Assembly: GCF_004138395.1 (NCBI RefSeq)
Contig: NZ_PRLM01000006.1
Location: forward strand, 124,001 to 188,000
Direction: 5' to 3'
Source of the DNA: Candidatus Nanosyncoccus alces
Lineage (GTDB): Bacteria > Patescibacteriota > Saccharimonadia > Saccharimonadales > Saccharimonadaceae
Length of the DNA: 64,000 nt
Below the pieces are notes generated by a model, which saw nothing but the letters and a program-made list of their open reading frames with translations, had not been told where the DNA came from and did not search any database. Shown here piece after piece: positions 23,410 through 32,232 of this stretch (positions are counted from its first letter, which is position 1; every line of letters begins with the position of its first letter). Made by a program: the position numbers and the translations under genes.

Positions 23410-24096
23410 ATGACAGTGAATGTCGATATGAAAGCTTTGCTCGAAGCTGGGGCCCATTTTGGTCACAAAACGAGTCGTTGGCACCCAAAAATGGCGCCAT
23501 ATATCCATTCTAAACGCCAAAACGCGCATATTATTAATCTAGAGAAGACCGTGGAAGGCCTAGAAGTGGCTTTGCCAAAAATCACCGAAATTGTAAAGAG
23601 CGGTAAGAAGGTATTGTTTGTCGGCACTAAAAAGCAGATGAAAGACGCCGTAAAGGAGGCGGCGGAATCTGTAGAGATGCCATATGTAACGGTACGCTGG
23701 GTTGGCGGCACGCTAACTAACGTGGCCACAGTAAATCGCCAGATTAAGAAACTCAAGGATTTGGAACGCCGGATGGCGAGTGGCGAACTAGAGAATCGTT
23801 ATTCTAAGCTAGAAGTTCAACGCTTCCAAGAAGAAATTGACATGCTAAACGAACGCTATGGCGGCATTAAGGATATGACCGAGCAGCCAGCGGCAGTGAT
23901 TGTAATTGATGCAATTGAAGACAAGAATGCCATCAAGGAAGCCAAGGTGCTAAATATCCCGGTATTTGCTATCACGGATACCAACGTAGACCCAAGCAAT
24001 ATTGATTATGTAATTCCGGCGAACGATGACGCGATCAAGGCAACTAAACTGATTCTTGATTACTTCGTAGAAGCAGTCAAGGAAGGCAAGAAATAA
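23410..24096 (+). CDS. rpsB: 30S ribosomal protein S2
   Basis: S2 is a late-assembling 30S protein. LLEAGAHFGHKTSRWHPKMAPYI is the family signature, and VRWVGGTLTN and the C-terminal ITDTNVDPSNIDYVIPANDDA are conserved. ATG 23410 is chosen because AAGGAA precedes it and because upstream in-frame codons fall in the structured leader. It forms an operon with tsf, 33 nt downstream. Confidence 0.97.
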   Translation: MTVNVDMKALLEAGAHFGHKTSRWHPKMAPYIHSKRQNAHIINLEKTVEGLEVALPKITEIVKSGKKVLFVGTKKQMKDAVKEAAESVEMPYVTVRWVGGTLTNVATVNRQIKKLKDLERRMASGELENRYSKLEVQRFQEEIDMLNERYGGIKDMTEQPAAVIVIDAIEDKNAIKEAKVLNIPVFAITDTNVDPSNIDYVIPANDDAIKATKLILDYFVEAVKEGKK

Positions 24097-24129
24097 CTTG
24101 CGTAAAATTAACTTAAGGAGGCAAAAACT

Positions 24130-24720
24130 ATGGCTGAAATTTCAGTTGAACAAATTAAAAAATTAAAGGAGCTCTCTGGCGCAGGATTAACTGATGCTAA
24201 AAAAGCATTAGTAGAAGCTGATGGCGATTTCGACAAAGCACTTGAGGCAATGCGCAAAAAAGGTCTAACCAAGGCCGAGAAGCGTGGCGACCGTGAGACC
24301 CGTGAAGGTTTGGTAGATTCTTATATTCACGATGGACGCCTTGGCGCAATCGTAGAAGTAAACTGCGAGACCTCTTTCGTGGCCAAGACTGACGAGTTCA
24401 AGACTTTGGCACATCAAATTGCAATGCAAGTAGCCTCGATGGCACCACTTTATGTATCAGAAGAAGATATCCCAGAAGAAGTGCGCGCTGCCAAGATTAA
24501 AGAGCTTGAAGCCAACTTCAAAGGCCCAGAGAATATGAAAGAGAAGATTTTGGAAGGCCAAATGAAGAAAGCTTTTGCTGACAAAGTCTTGATGAACCAA
24601 CCGTATATCTTGGATGATTCTAAAACTGTGGAACAATTCATTAAGGAAGCAATTGCTAAGACTGGTGAAAATATCACCGTAAGGCAGTTCAAACGCATTG
24701 AACTTGGTGTAACCGAATAA
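24130..24720 (+). CDS. tsf: elongation factor Ts
   Basis: EF-Ts exchanges GDP for GTP on EF-Tu. The 196-residue protein has the N-terminal UBA-like domain (IKKLKELSGAGLTDAKKAL), EGLVDSYIHDGRLGAIVEVNCETSFVAKTDEF and a shortened C-terminal dimerisation part, as in compact bacterial forms. AAGGAGG precedes ATG. A terminator separates it from frr; the usual pyrH between them is not present. Confidence 0.97.
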   Translation: MAEISVEQIKKLKELSGAGLTDAKKALVEADGDFDKALEAMRKKGLTKAEKRGDRETREGLVDSYIHDGRLGAIVEVNCETSFVAKTDEFKTLAHQIAMQVASMAPLYVSEEDIPEEVRAAKIKELEANFKGPENMKEKILEGQMKKAFADKVLMNQPYILDDSKTVEQFIKEAIAKTGENITVRQFKRIELGVTE

Positions 24721-24725
24721 GAAAA

Positions 24726-24750
24726 TAGCCCTGCGGGGCTGTTTTTGATA
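24726..24750 (+). terminator. intrinsic terminator of rpsB-tsf
   Basis: AGCCC, loop, GGGGCT, followed by a T5 run; the promoter of frr (TATAAT near 24754) follows at once. Confidence 0.7.
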
Positions 24751-24778
24751 TATAATAGAGTTATAAAAAGGAGTTATT

Positions 24779-25324
24779 ATGTTTGACGTAGCAGAAGATC
24801 GTAAAAAAATGGAGGCGGTGATTGAACGGTTCAAAGGTGAGATGAAGAAAGTACGTACCGGAAGGGCGCATCCGGATATGCTTTCTGGTGTGAAAGTAGA
24901 AGTTTATGGACAATTTATGCCCCTAAACCAAGTGGCAAATATCACTGCGGCCGATGCGACTTTACTAGTGATAACTCCGTTTGATCCGACTAATATTCAG
25001 GCAATTGCGGCGGCGATTCGGACTGATCAATCGTTGGGACTCAATCCGGCAGACGATGGCCGTATAATTCGTGTGCCAATTCCGGCGCTCACGGAGGAAC
25101 GTCGTAAAGAGATCGTTAAAAACGTTTCGGCTAAAGTGGAGGAAGCTAAAGTAGCACTTCGTAATGTGCGTGAAGATGCAAGAAAGGCCGTAAAAATTGC
25201 CACGGAAATGGGCGAAGATGTAAAGAAACGTGCTGAGAAAGAAATTGACGATCTTACTAAAGAGTTCAACGATAAAGTCGAGGCTGAATTTAAAGGCAAG
25301 TCAGAAGAAATAATGAAGCTATAG
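24779..25324 (+). CDS. frr: ribosome recycling factor
   Basis: RRF splits post-termination ribosomes with EF-G. The 181-residue tRNA-mimic shows MKKVRTGRAHPDML, DATLLVITPFDPTNIQAI and the domain I helix VRNVREDARKAVK pattern (here LRNVREDARKAVKIA). AAGGAG precedes ATG. It starts a run frr-uppS-rseP-CPBP in the same direction. Confidence 0.97.
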   Translation: MFDVAEDRKKMEAVIERFKGEMKKVRTGRAHPDMLSGVKVEVYGQFMPLNQVANITAADATLLVITPFDPTNIQAIAAAIRTDQSLGLNPADDGRIIRVPIPALTEERRKEIVKNVSAKVEEAKVALRNVREDARKAVKIATEMGEDVKKRAEKEIDDLTKEFNDKVEAEFKGKSEEIMKL

Positions 25325-25355
25325 TCTTGCTATATCATATTAGAGGAATTTTTCA

Positions 25356-26027
25356 ATGAATTTGAAGCATCTAGGCATTATTGCCGACGGAAATAGGCGG
25401 TGGGCGAAAGAAAATAATTTACCAAAGATAGAAGGCCACAAGAGGGGATTAAAGACTATCGAGACGTTGGTAGAGGCAGCGGCGAGGGCCGGCATACCAT
25501 ATGTAACTTTTTATGTTTTCAGCACTGAAAACTGGGGGCGTGAAAAGTCAGAAGTAGATTACATTATGAAGCTGGCCGAAACTAAAATTCTTAAAATGGC
25601 CGAAAAGATGGCAGCGAACAATGTAAAGTTGCTGATTTTGGGTTCGCGAGGCAAGGTAAACCCTACTTTGACCTCGTTAGCTGAAAAGGCCGAAAAAATT
25701 ACGGAAGATTGCACTGGCACCACGGCATGTTTTTGTTTTAATTATGGTGGTGAGCAAGAAATTGCTGATGCAGCGAACATCGCAATAGAGGCAGAAGGCG
25801 AAATTACGCCAGCCACCATCCGCAAACATCTCTACCACCCAGAAGTGCCAGATTTGGATATGGTGGTGCGAACTAGCGGTGAAGAGCGAATTAGCGGCTT
25901 TATGCTATGGCGAGCAGCATACGCTGAATTTATGTTTTTAGAAAAATATTTCCCAGAAATGGAGGCCGCGGACATCCAGATGATTCTAGAGGAATATGAA
26001 AGCCGCAATAGACGGTTTGGAAAATAA
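25356..26027 (+). CDS. uppS: isoprenyl (undecaprenyl) diphosphate synthase
   Basis: The cis-prenyltransferase makes the lipid carrier for cell-wall precursors. IIADGNRRWAKENNL holds the catalytic Asp-Gly-Asn, followed by GHKRGLKTIETLVE, YVFSTENWGRE and the C-terminal DMVVRTSGEERISGFMLWRAAYAEF. The 223-residue length is standard. AGAGGAA precedes ATG. It is followed after 15 nt by leaderless rseP. Confidence 0.95.
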   Translation: MNLKHLGIIADGNRRWAKENNLPKIEGHKRGLKTIETLVEAAARAGIPYVTFYVFSTENWGREKSEVDYIMKLAETKILKMAEKMAANNVKLLILGSRGKVNPTLTSLAEKAEKITEDCTGTTACFCFNYGGEQEIADAANIAIEAEGEITPATIRKHLYHPEVPDLDMVVRTSGEERISGFMLWRAAYAEFMFLEKYFPEMEAADIQMILEEYESRNRRFGK

Positions 26028-26042
26028 TGATATAATAGGGTT

Positions 26043-27353
26043 ATGGATATATTTATAGGTGTGGTTGTAGGATTGTTGGTGCTGATGTTTTTGGTGACAG
26101 CACATGAATTTGGGCATTTTATTGCAGCTAGGCGCAATGGGGTGAATGTATTAGAATTTGGGATTGGGTTCCCGCCGCGAGCGATTGCCTGGATAAAAGA
26201 TCCGAAGACCGGCAAATGGCGCCGGCTGCCGCGCAAAGAGTGGGAGAAAGAGAAAACTACAAAGGTGGTTTATTCCAATGGCGAGCGTAAAGCTTTTGCT
26301 CAAAAAGGGATGGTTTTTAGCTTAAACTGGTTACCGATTGGCGGTTTCTGCCAGATGGATGGCGAATCAGCAGCCGACACGCGGGCGGGAACCTTTGGCA
26401 AAGCTAGATTTTGGGCAAAGACCAAAATATTATTTGCCGGCGTAACGATGAACTGGTTGATTGCGATAATTGTTTTTACAGTTTTGGCCTGGACAGGAAT
26501 GCCAGAGTTCTTAGACGACCAGTTCAAGGTAGCAAGCGACACGAGAATAGAGTCTGTGCCGGTACAGATAACTTCGGTAGCGGAAGGTTCGCCAGCAGAT
26601 AAAGCCGGAATTAAAGTAGACGATTATATTTTAGCAGTAGACGGTAATGCTGTGGCTTATTCAAGTGATATTACGGATTATAATTCGGCGCGCGCTAATG
26701 AAGAAGTGAGATATACCATAATACGCGGAGTGAGCGAAGATTGTATTAAACTACCGGAGTGCAAAGATGAAACTTGTGATTGTAACAAAAACGCTGAAAT
26801 AGTCGAAACCGTGGTTACCCTTAACCCGGCTGATGCCGAATATTTGTTGGGTGTAACAATGTCGTCTTCACAATCATTGTCTTACGCCACTTGGTCGGCG
26901 CCGATTGTAGGAATTGGGCTTACTGCGCAACTTACTGGCGAGACATTTAAGGGTGTCGGGACCATGATTGGAAATTTGGTATCTGGCACTGCGCAGTTGT
27001 TTAGTTCTAACTCTGAAGTCAGAGAAGAAGGGCAGGAAGTATTAAATGAGGTGAAGGATTCGGTTTCTGGGCCAGTAGGGATTATCGGCGTGTTATTCCC
27101 CGCGTTTACTTCGGCTGGACCAACTAATTTAGCCTTTTTGGCAGCATTAATATCTGTTTCTTTGGCTTGTATGAACGTGCTGCCAATCCCTGCGCTAGAC
27201 GGTGGCCGATGGCTCCTTATTGCAATTTACAAATTACGCAAAAAAGAGCTTACCAAGGAAGTTGAAGAGAAGATTGTATCTCGTGCTTTTGTGGTGCTTC
27301 TAGCCATTATCTTTATCGTAACGATTCTGGATATCGTGAGGATAGTGCAGTAA
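26043..27353 (+). CDS. rseP: site-2 protease RseP-type intramembrane zinc metalloprotease
   Basis: An S2P protease cleaves membrane-anchored regulators or signal peptides in the bilayer. TAHEFGHF (His21, Glu22, His25) is the zinc site in helix 1. A PDZ domain (about 175-275) contains VAEGSPADKAGIKVDDYILAVDG, and the C-terminal NVLPIPALDGG is the second zinc motif. A loop of about 60 basic/Trp residues follows helix 1. TATAAT (26031-26036) lies 6 nt before ATG without a ribosome binding site, so the transcript is probably leaderless. The next gene overlaps by TAATG. Confidence 0.95.
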   Translation: MDIFIGVVVGLLVLMFLVTAHEFGHFIAARRNGVNVLEFGIGFPPRAIAWIKDPKTGKWRRLPRKEWEKEKTTKVVYSNGERKAFAQKGMVFSLNWLPIGGFCQMDGESAADTRAGTFGKARFWAKTKILFAGVTMNWLIAIIVFTVLAWTGMPEFLDDQFKVASDTRIESVPVQITSVAEGSPADKAGIKVDDYILAVDGNAVAYSSDITDYNSARANEEVRYTIIRGVSEDCIKLPECKDETCDCNKNAEIVETVVTLNPADAEYLLGVTMSSSQSLSYATWSAPIVGIGLTAQLTGETFKGVGTMIGNLVSGTAQLFSSNSEVREEGQEVLNEVKDSVSGPVGIIGVLFPAFTSAGPTNLAFLAALISVSLACMNVLPIPALDGGRWLLIAIYKLRKKELTKEVEEKIVSRAFVVLLAIIFIVTILDIVRIVQ

Positions 27354-28207
27354 TGATAAAAGACAAAAGCAGTATAGCAAAAAAGACATCCAATAAAACT
27401 TCGCGCCAAAAGTCCTTGCAAAAGCAGTGGCGGAGATTAGCCTTAAAGGTATTGGGGCTATTGATATGGGTAGCGGCTGCGGTGATTGTGGCACAACTGG
27501 TTGTAGGATATTTGATGCTGTGGACTCTGGGACGGGAAACTTTTTTGCAGCCGGTACCGACGGCGCTTTACTCGGCTTTGTCATATATTATAGCTTTGAT
27601 TTGGATTTTGTTTGCGACTCCAAGAATCATAACAAAATTAAAAATTACAAATCGCCGTAGAACCGGAGGCCATTATGACAAAACGGCTTCAGACGTAATG
27701 AGCCGAAATGACCTAGGATTAAGTGGTATGCCTACTTGGACGGATATCGGATTGGCTCCAGTCGGGTTTATTGTCGCTACATTACTTGCAGCTGGATTGG
27801 TGGCAATTTTTAATATTTTTCCGTGGTTTGATGCAGAGCAAGCCCAAGAAGTAGGGTTTAGCATCTACGTCACTGGATTTGACCGAATTATAGCATTTGT
27901 TATTTTGGTGCTGGTGGCACCGATAGCTGAGGAGCTAATTTTTCGTGGTTGGTTATATGGCAAACTTCGGCCAATGTTATCAGAAAGAATGTCCAACGCA
28001 GCATCAATAGCGATTTCGATATTCTTAGTATCGCTACTTTTCGGGATCATACATCTGCAATGGAATGTTGGCGTAAACGTATTTGCGATGTCTGTCGTGT
28101 TGTGTGGACTACGTGAGGCTACCGGTACAATATATGCTGGGATTTTGATGCATATGGTTAAAAACGGTGTGGCGTTTTATCTGCTGTATGTATTAGGGAT
28201 AGGGTAG
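27353..28207 (+). CDS. CPBP-family intramembrane protease (CAAX/Abi type)
   Basis: The 284-residue protein has a basic N-terminus and about seven hydrophobic helices. The family motifs are PIAEELIFRGWLYG (EExxxR) and FGIIHLQWNVGVNVFAM (HxxxN). Members cleave membrane peptides or process bacteriocins and surface proteins; the substrate here is unknown. Translation is probably coupled to rseP through the shared A of TAATG, which places two intramembrane proteases in one unit. Confidence 0.9.
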   Translation: MIKDKSSIAKKTSNKTSRQKSLQKQWRRLALKVLGLLIWVAAAVIVAQLVVGYLMLWTLGRETFLQPVPTALYSALSYIIALIWILFATPRIITKLKITNRRRTGGHYDKTASDVMSRNDLGLSGMPTWTDIGLAPVGFIVATLLAAGLVAIFNIFPWFDAEQAQEVGFSIYVTGFDRIIAFVILVLVAPIAEELIFRGWLYGKLRPMLSERMSNAASIAISIFLVSLLFGIIHLQWNVGVNVFAMSVVLCGLREATGTIYAGILMHMVKNGVAFYLLYVLGIG

Positions 28208-28225
28208 TATGGTATAATAAAGGGT

Positions 28226-29452
28226 ATGAGATTTTCGAAAACCTTTATAAAGACGCTAAGAGAAGCCCCAAAAGACGAGACGGCCAAAAATGGCGCGTTT
28301 TTGACTCGTGCGGGATACATCCATAAAGAAATGGCAGGAGTATACGACTACTTACCGTTAGGGCTTAGAGTAATTGAAAATATCAAGCGTATAATTCGTG
28401 AGGAATTAAACAAGCTTGGTTGTGAAGAGGTACAGATGTCTGCTTTGCAAAATCCAGAACCGTGGGAGATGACTGGCAGATTCTCAGATCAAGAAGTAGA
28501 TATTTGGTTCAAGACTGAGCTAGCTAGCGGCGGGGTACTAGGTTTAGCTCCGACGCACGAAGAACCGATTACTAGCATGCTAAAATCTTATATTTCTAGT
28601 TATAGAGATTTACCTCTCTACGTTTATCAGTTCCAAACTAAGTTTCGTAATGAATTAAGGGCCAAGTCCGGGATTTTACGTGGACGTGAGTTCTTGATGA
28701 AAGATTTGTATAGCTTCCACACTTCGGAAGAAGATTTAGATAAGTTTTATGCTGAAGTAGAACAGGCATATGGACGAATTTTTGCGCGGTTGGGCATTGG
28801 CGATGATACCTTTGAGACTTTTGCCAGTGGTGGGATTTTCGCAAGATACTCACATGAGTTCCAAACTATTTTGCCAGTAGGAGAGGACACAGTATATTAT
28901 AATGCTGATAAATCGACAGTATTAAATAAAGAAGTATTCAACGATGAAGTTTTAAGTGATCTAGGAGTAAAGGGCCAGAAGTTTGAGGAGACCACAGCAG
29001 CAGAAGTAGGGAATATTTTTAAGCTAAAATTTAAATATTCTGAACCGCTAGAGCTAAAATATATCGACGAAAAGAACAAACAGCAGACTGTGTATATGGG
29101 CTGCTACGGCATCGGCGTATCTCGGTTGATGGGGGTAGTAGCTGAGAAGTTTGCGGACGAAAAAGGCTTGGTCTGGCCAGAAGAGGTAGCGCCTTACAAA
29201 TACTATCTTGTGGGGATTGGCGAAAATGGCGTGGCAGAAGCCGAGAAGTTTTATCGAGGGCGAGAGGATCAGGTATTATTTGATAATCGTAACGTACGTC
29301 CGGGCGAAAAATTCGCTGATGCAGATTTAATTGGCTTGCCGTACCGTATTATAATATCTGACAAGACTTTGGCCAATGGCGCCGCGGAATTAGTTGACCG
29401 TTTCAGCGGTGAAAGTCAGATGATAGAGCTAGCAAATCTAAACAAACTTTGA
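28226..29452 (+). CDS. proS: prolyl-tRNA synthetase without editing domain
   Basis: This class II synthetase charges tRNA-Pro. Class II motifs are visible: motif 2 region KFRNELRAKSGILRGREFLMKDLYSFH and motif 3 GCYGIGVSRLMGVV. At 408 residues it lacks the ~180-residue INS editing domain that follows motif 2 in the E. coli type, so mischarged Ala-tRNA-Pro would need clearing in trans. TATAAT (28213-28218) lies 7 nt before ATG, consistent with a leaderless mRNA. Confidence 0.94.
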   Translation: MRFSKTFIKTLREAPKDETAKNGAFLTRAGYIHKEMAGVYDYLPLGLRVIENIKRIIREELNKLGCEEVQMSALQNPEPWEMTGRFSDQEVDIWFKTELASGGVLGLAPTHEEPITSMLKSYISSYRDLPLYVYQFQTKFRNELRAKSGILRGREFLMKDLYSFHTSEEDLDKFYAEVEQAYGRIFARLGIGDDTFETFASGGIFARYSHEFQTILPVGEDTVYYNADKSTVLNKEVFNDEVLSDLGVKGQKFEETTAAEVGNIFKLKFKYSEPLELKYIDEKNKQQTVYMGCYGIGVSRLMGVVAEKFADEKGLVWPEEVAPYKYYLVGIGENGVAEAEKFYRGREDQVLFDNRNVRPGEKFADADLIGLPYRIIISDKTLANGAAELVDRFSGESQMIELANLNKL

Positions 29453-29521
29453 AAGAGTATTGACGAATTAACTGTTTTCCGATAGACTGGATAGCAGATT
29501 ATAAGTGGGAGTAATTATATT

Positions 29522-29968
29522 ATGATAAAAAAGAGCGTGAGCTTGACTGCCGAGGGGAAAAAAGAGTTAGAAGAGGAGTTGGATGAGCTGATCAAAAATC
29601 GTCCTGCAGTTGCGGAGCGTATAGCTACAGCTCGTGCATTTGGCGATTTATCTGAAAACGAAGAATATAGTTCGGCCCGCAATGAACAGAAAGTGGCTGA
29701 GGGAAGGATTTTGGAAATTCAAGATATCTTAAAAAACGCCAAAGTTATTCGTAGCGGCAAGAAAGACAAAGTAAGTCTAGGCGTGACCGTGGTTTTGGAT
29801 ATGGGCGGACGTAAGGTAGAGTACATCTTAGTGGGGCCAACTGAGGCAAACCCTCTAGAGGGTAAAATTTCTAATGAATCACCTATCGGCAAAGCAATTT
29901 TTGGACGCAAGGCGGGGGAGAGCTTTGAGTTTAATAGCAAGAAGGTGAAGATTGTGGAAATCAAGTAA
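29522..29968 (+). CDS. greA: transcription elongation factor GreA
   Basis: GreA stimulates transcript cleavage by backtracked RNA polymerase. The N-terminal coiled coil carries the acidic tip (ARAFGDLSENEEYSSAR, with the DLSENEEY signature), and the C-terminal FKBP-like domain has NESPIGKAIFGRKAGE. A weak promoter, TTGACG, 17 bp, TAGACT, precedes it; GGGAG is the ribosome binding site. Confidence 0.95.
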   Translation: MIKKSVSLTAEGKKELEEELDELIKNRPAVAERIATARAFGDLSENEEYSSARNEQKVAEGRILEIQDILKNAKVIRSGKKDKVSLGVTVVLDMGGRKVEYILVGPTEANPLEGKISNESPIGKAIFGRKAGESFEFNSKKVKIVEIK

Positions 29969-29986
29969 TATGGTATAATATATACT

Positions 29987-31435
29987 ATGTTACTTGAAGA
30001 TTATCGCAACGAAAGATTACGTAAACTCGAAGAGATTCGTGCTCGCGGGGTGGATCCGTACCCAGCAAAAAGCACAAGAAATACTAAGATTTCTGACGTT
30101 ATTGACCATTTTGACGAGAAGGAAGGCCAAGAAGTAACGATTGCCGGGCGTGTTGTGGCAATTCGGTCATTTGGAAAGTTGGTGTTTATTAAGGTAAGGG
30201 ATTATTTTGGCGAGGTGCAAATTTTCATGAAAGCCGAGGGTCCCGCACCAGATGGCCTATTCGGAGCAAGAGATATCAAGCTACTAGATACTGGCGATTT
30301 TATTGAGGCTACCGGAAAAGTAGGGAAGTCACAAACTGGCGAAATTTCGGTATTTGCAAATTTCGTGCGACTTCTGACAAAATCTTTGCGGCCATTACCA
30401 GACAAATTCACCAACAAAGAAGAGCGCTATCGTAGACGTTATGTAGACATGAACGTAAATCCGGAGGTGCGCGAGCGACTAGTGCGGCGCAGTAAATTTT
30501 GGCAAGCGACGCGCGACTTTATGAATAAGCATGGATTTATTGAAGTAAATATACCAGTGTTGGAGCATACTACAGGAGGCGCGGATGCTACGCCGTTTAC
30601 TACCCATATGAATGCTTTGGATGAGGATTTCTATCTAAGGATCTCGCATGAGTTGCCTCTGAAGCGCTTGTTGGGTGGCGGGTTTGAAAAAGTATATGAT
30701 ATTGGGCCCAGGTTTCGTAATGAGGGTGTAGATGATGAACATCTGCCAGAGCATATTGCTTTTGAAAGTTACGCGGCATACGAAAATTATGAAGACGGTA
30801 TGAAACTTTATGAGGAAATGATAAAGTATGTGGCAATGGAGACTTGGGGTACGTTGAAGTTCCACGTGGGTGGATTTGACATTGATTTGGATTGTGAATG
30901 GCCGCGCGTAAAATATGCAGATTTATTAAAAGAGAAATTTGCTGTTGATGTGTTCAATCCAGACCGCGAGCAGTTGATTCGGATTTTAAAAGAGAACGAC
31001 GTAGAGACAAATTTTGACGTAAGCGAAGCAAGGTTGATAGATCACGTATGGAAACTGATTCGCAAGACATCAGCGGGACCATACTGGTTGATAGAAGAGC
31101 CCTTATCTTTGTCGCCGCTGGCGAAGAAATCCACCGAAAACCCACTAGTTACCGAACGGTTTCATCCGATTATTGCCGGCACCGAGATGGGAAATGGCTT
31201 TTCAGAGCTAAATGATCCACTAGACCAGCTGGGGCGGTTCGAAGAGCAACAGGCGGCGCGCGACGCGGGCGACGACGAGGCACAGATGCTAGATATGGAT
31301 TTTGTAGAAATGTTGGAGTATGGCATGCCGCCGGCGTGTGGGTGGGGCAACAGCGAACGTAATTTCTGGCTATTAGAGGGTGTGCCCGGTCGCGAAGCCG
31401 TGCCGTTTCCAACAATGAAATCTAAAGAAGACTAG
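29987..31435 (+). CDS. lysS: lysyl-tRNA synthetase, class II
   Basis: It charges tRNA-Lys. The N-terminal OB domain (about 50-140) has VTIAGRVVAIRSFGKLVF; the catalytic core has RYRRRYVDMNVNPE, EVNIPVLEHTTGGADATPF and the motif 3 GWGNSERNF region. TATAAT (29974-29979) is 7 nt before ATG, so the mRNA is probably leaderless although greA ends just 18 nt upstream. Its stop overlaps the end of the convergent DUF167 gene. Confidence 0.96.
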   Translation: MLLEDYRNERLRKLEEIRARGVDPYPAKSTRNTKISDVIDHFDEKEGQEVTIAGRVVAIRSFGKLVFIKVRDYFGEVQIFMKAEGPAPDGLFGARDIKLLDTGDFIEATGKVGKSQTGEISVFANFVRLLTKSLRPLPDKFTNKEERYRRRYVDMNVNPEVRERLVRRSKFWQATRDFMNKHGFIEVNIPVLEHTTGGADATPFTTHMNALDEDFYLRISHELPLKRLLGGGFEKVYDIGPRFRNEGVDDEHLPEHIAFESYAAYENYEDGMKLYEEMIKYVAMETWGTLKFHVGGFDIDLDCEWPRVKYADLLKEKFAVDVFNPDREQLIRILKENDVETNFDVSEARLIDHVWKLIRKTSAGPYWLIEEPLSLSPLAKKSTENPLVTERFHPIIAGTEMGNGFSELNDPLDQLGRFEEQQAARDAGDDEAQMLDMDFVEMLEYGMPPACGWGNSERNFWLLEGVPGREAVPFPTMKSKED

Positions 31436-31650
31436 AATTCGATGGTTTTGTGGCGAGACTTGGCGCCGCGAACAATTTGGATGCTGGTTTTAGGGACACT
31501 AAAATATTTAGCAAGTAATTTAATCAATGTGACATTAGCCTCGCCGTCGTGGGGTTTGGCGCGCAGATACACTGTAAGAGTATCGTCTGCACCGGGAATG
31601 ATTTTCTCTTGCGAGCTGCCGGGCTTGACGATGATTTCGTGACGGGCCAT
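31432..31650 (-). CDS. DUF167 (YggU-type) family protein
   Basis: A 72-residue member of the small DUF167 family, whose function is not known. VKPGSSQEKI, LTVYLRAKPHDGEANVTLIKLLAKYF and the terminal RGAKSRHKTIEF are the family pattern. It lies directly downstream of the flavodoxin gene on the minus strand (1 nt gap), so the two are co-transcribed. Confidence 0.9.
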   Translation of the reverse strand: MARHEIIVKPGSSQEKIIPGADDTLTVYLRAKPHDGEANVTLIKLLAKYFSVPKTSIQIVRGAKSRHKTIEF

Positions 31651-31651
31651 G

Positions 31652-32158
31652 TTATAAAGTTTTCAGCCAAGTATTAAGTTTGGCGATACCGTCAGGAGTG
31701 CGGGCTTCGTGGCCAGTCATTGCAAAACCATCACCTTTGAAAGTAGCGGTAGGAAACTTTTCTCGCAATTTGGCATAGGTGCCAGAATTGCCCGAACCTT
31801 CGTGAGTATTAAACGGAATGATAATTTTACCGGTGAGATCGTGTTTTTCTAGAAAAGTATAGCAAACCATTGGCAAGTCGCCCCACCAAATAGGGTAACC
31901 GAGGTAAATCGTATCGTAGTCTTTGAGGTCTATGTCTCCGCTATAAGCTGGACAAGCTTGGTTTTTGAGTTCTTCGGTGGCTTGGTTCACGCAGTCCATA
32001 TACTCTTTGGGATAAGGTTGCGTTGGTTCAATCTTGAATTCGTCAGCACCAGTTTGTTTGATGATTTCTTTGGCCAAGAGTTCGGTGTTGCCGATTTCTA
32101 TTTCGCCAACGCCGTAATTTTCGTCTGGACGAGAATAATACACAACTAAAGTCTTCAT
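31652..32158 (-). CDS. flavodoxin family protein
   Basis: An FMN-binding electron carrier or NAD(P)H oxidoreductase-like flavodoxin of 168 residues. LVVYYSRPDENYGVG carries the phosphate-binding loop, and YLGYPIWWGDLPM with PFNTHEGSGNSGT are typical of the flavodoxin_4 subgroup. ATG 32158 is chosen because AGGAGT precedes it by 3-4 nt; an earlier in-frame ATG lacks one. It is divergent from uvrB. Confidence 0.9.
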   Translation of the reverse strand: MKTLVVYYSRPDENYGVGEIEIGNTELLAKEIIKQTGADEFKIEPTQPYPKEYMDCVNQATEELKNQACPAYSGDIDLKDYDTIYLGYPIWWGDLPMVCYTFLEKHDLTGKIIIPFNTHEGSGNSGTYAKLREKFPTATFKGDGFAMTGHEARTPDGIAKLNTWLKTL

Positions 32159-32232
32159 TTTACTCCTTTTTGCTATTGTAATCAATTTAAGGAAACCGGT
32201 CAAGAAAAACGAATATGATATAATCTAGTTGT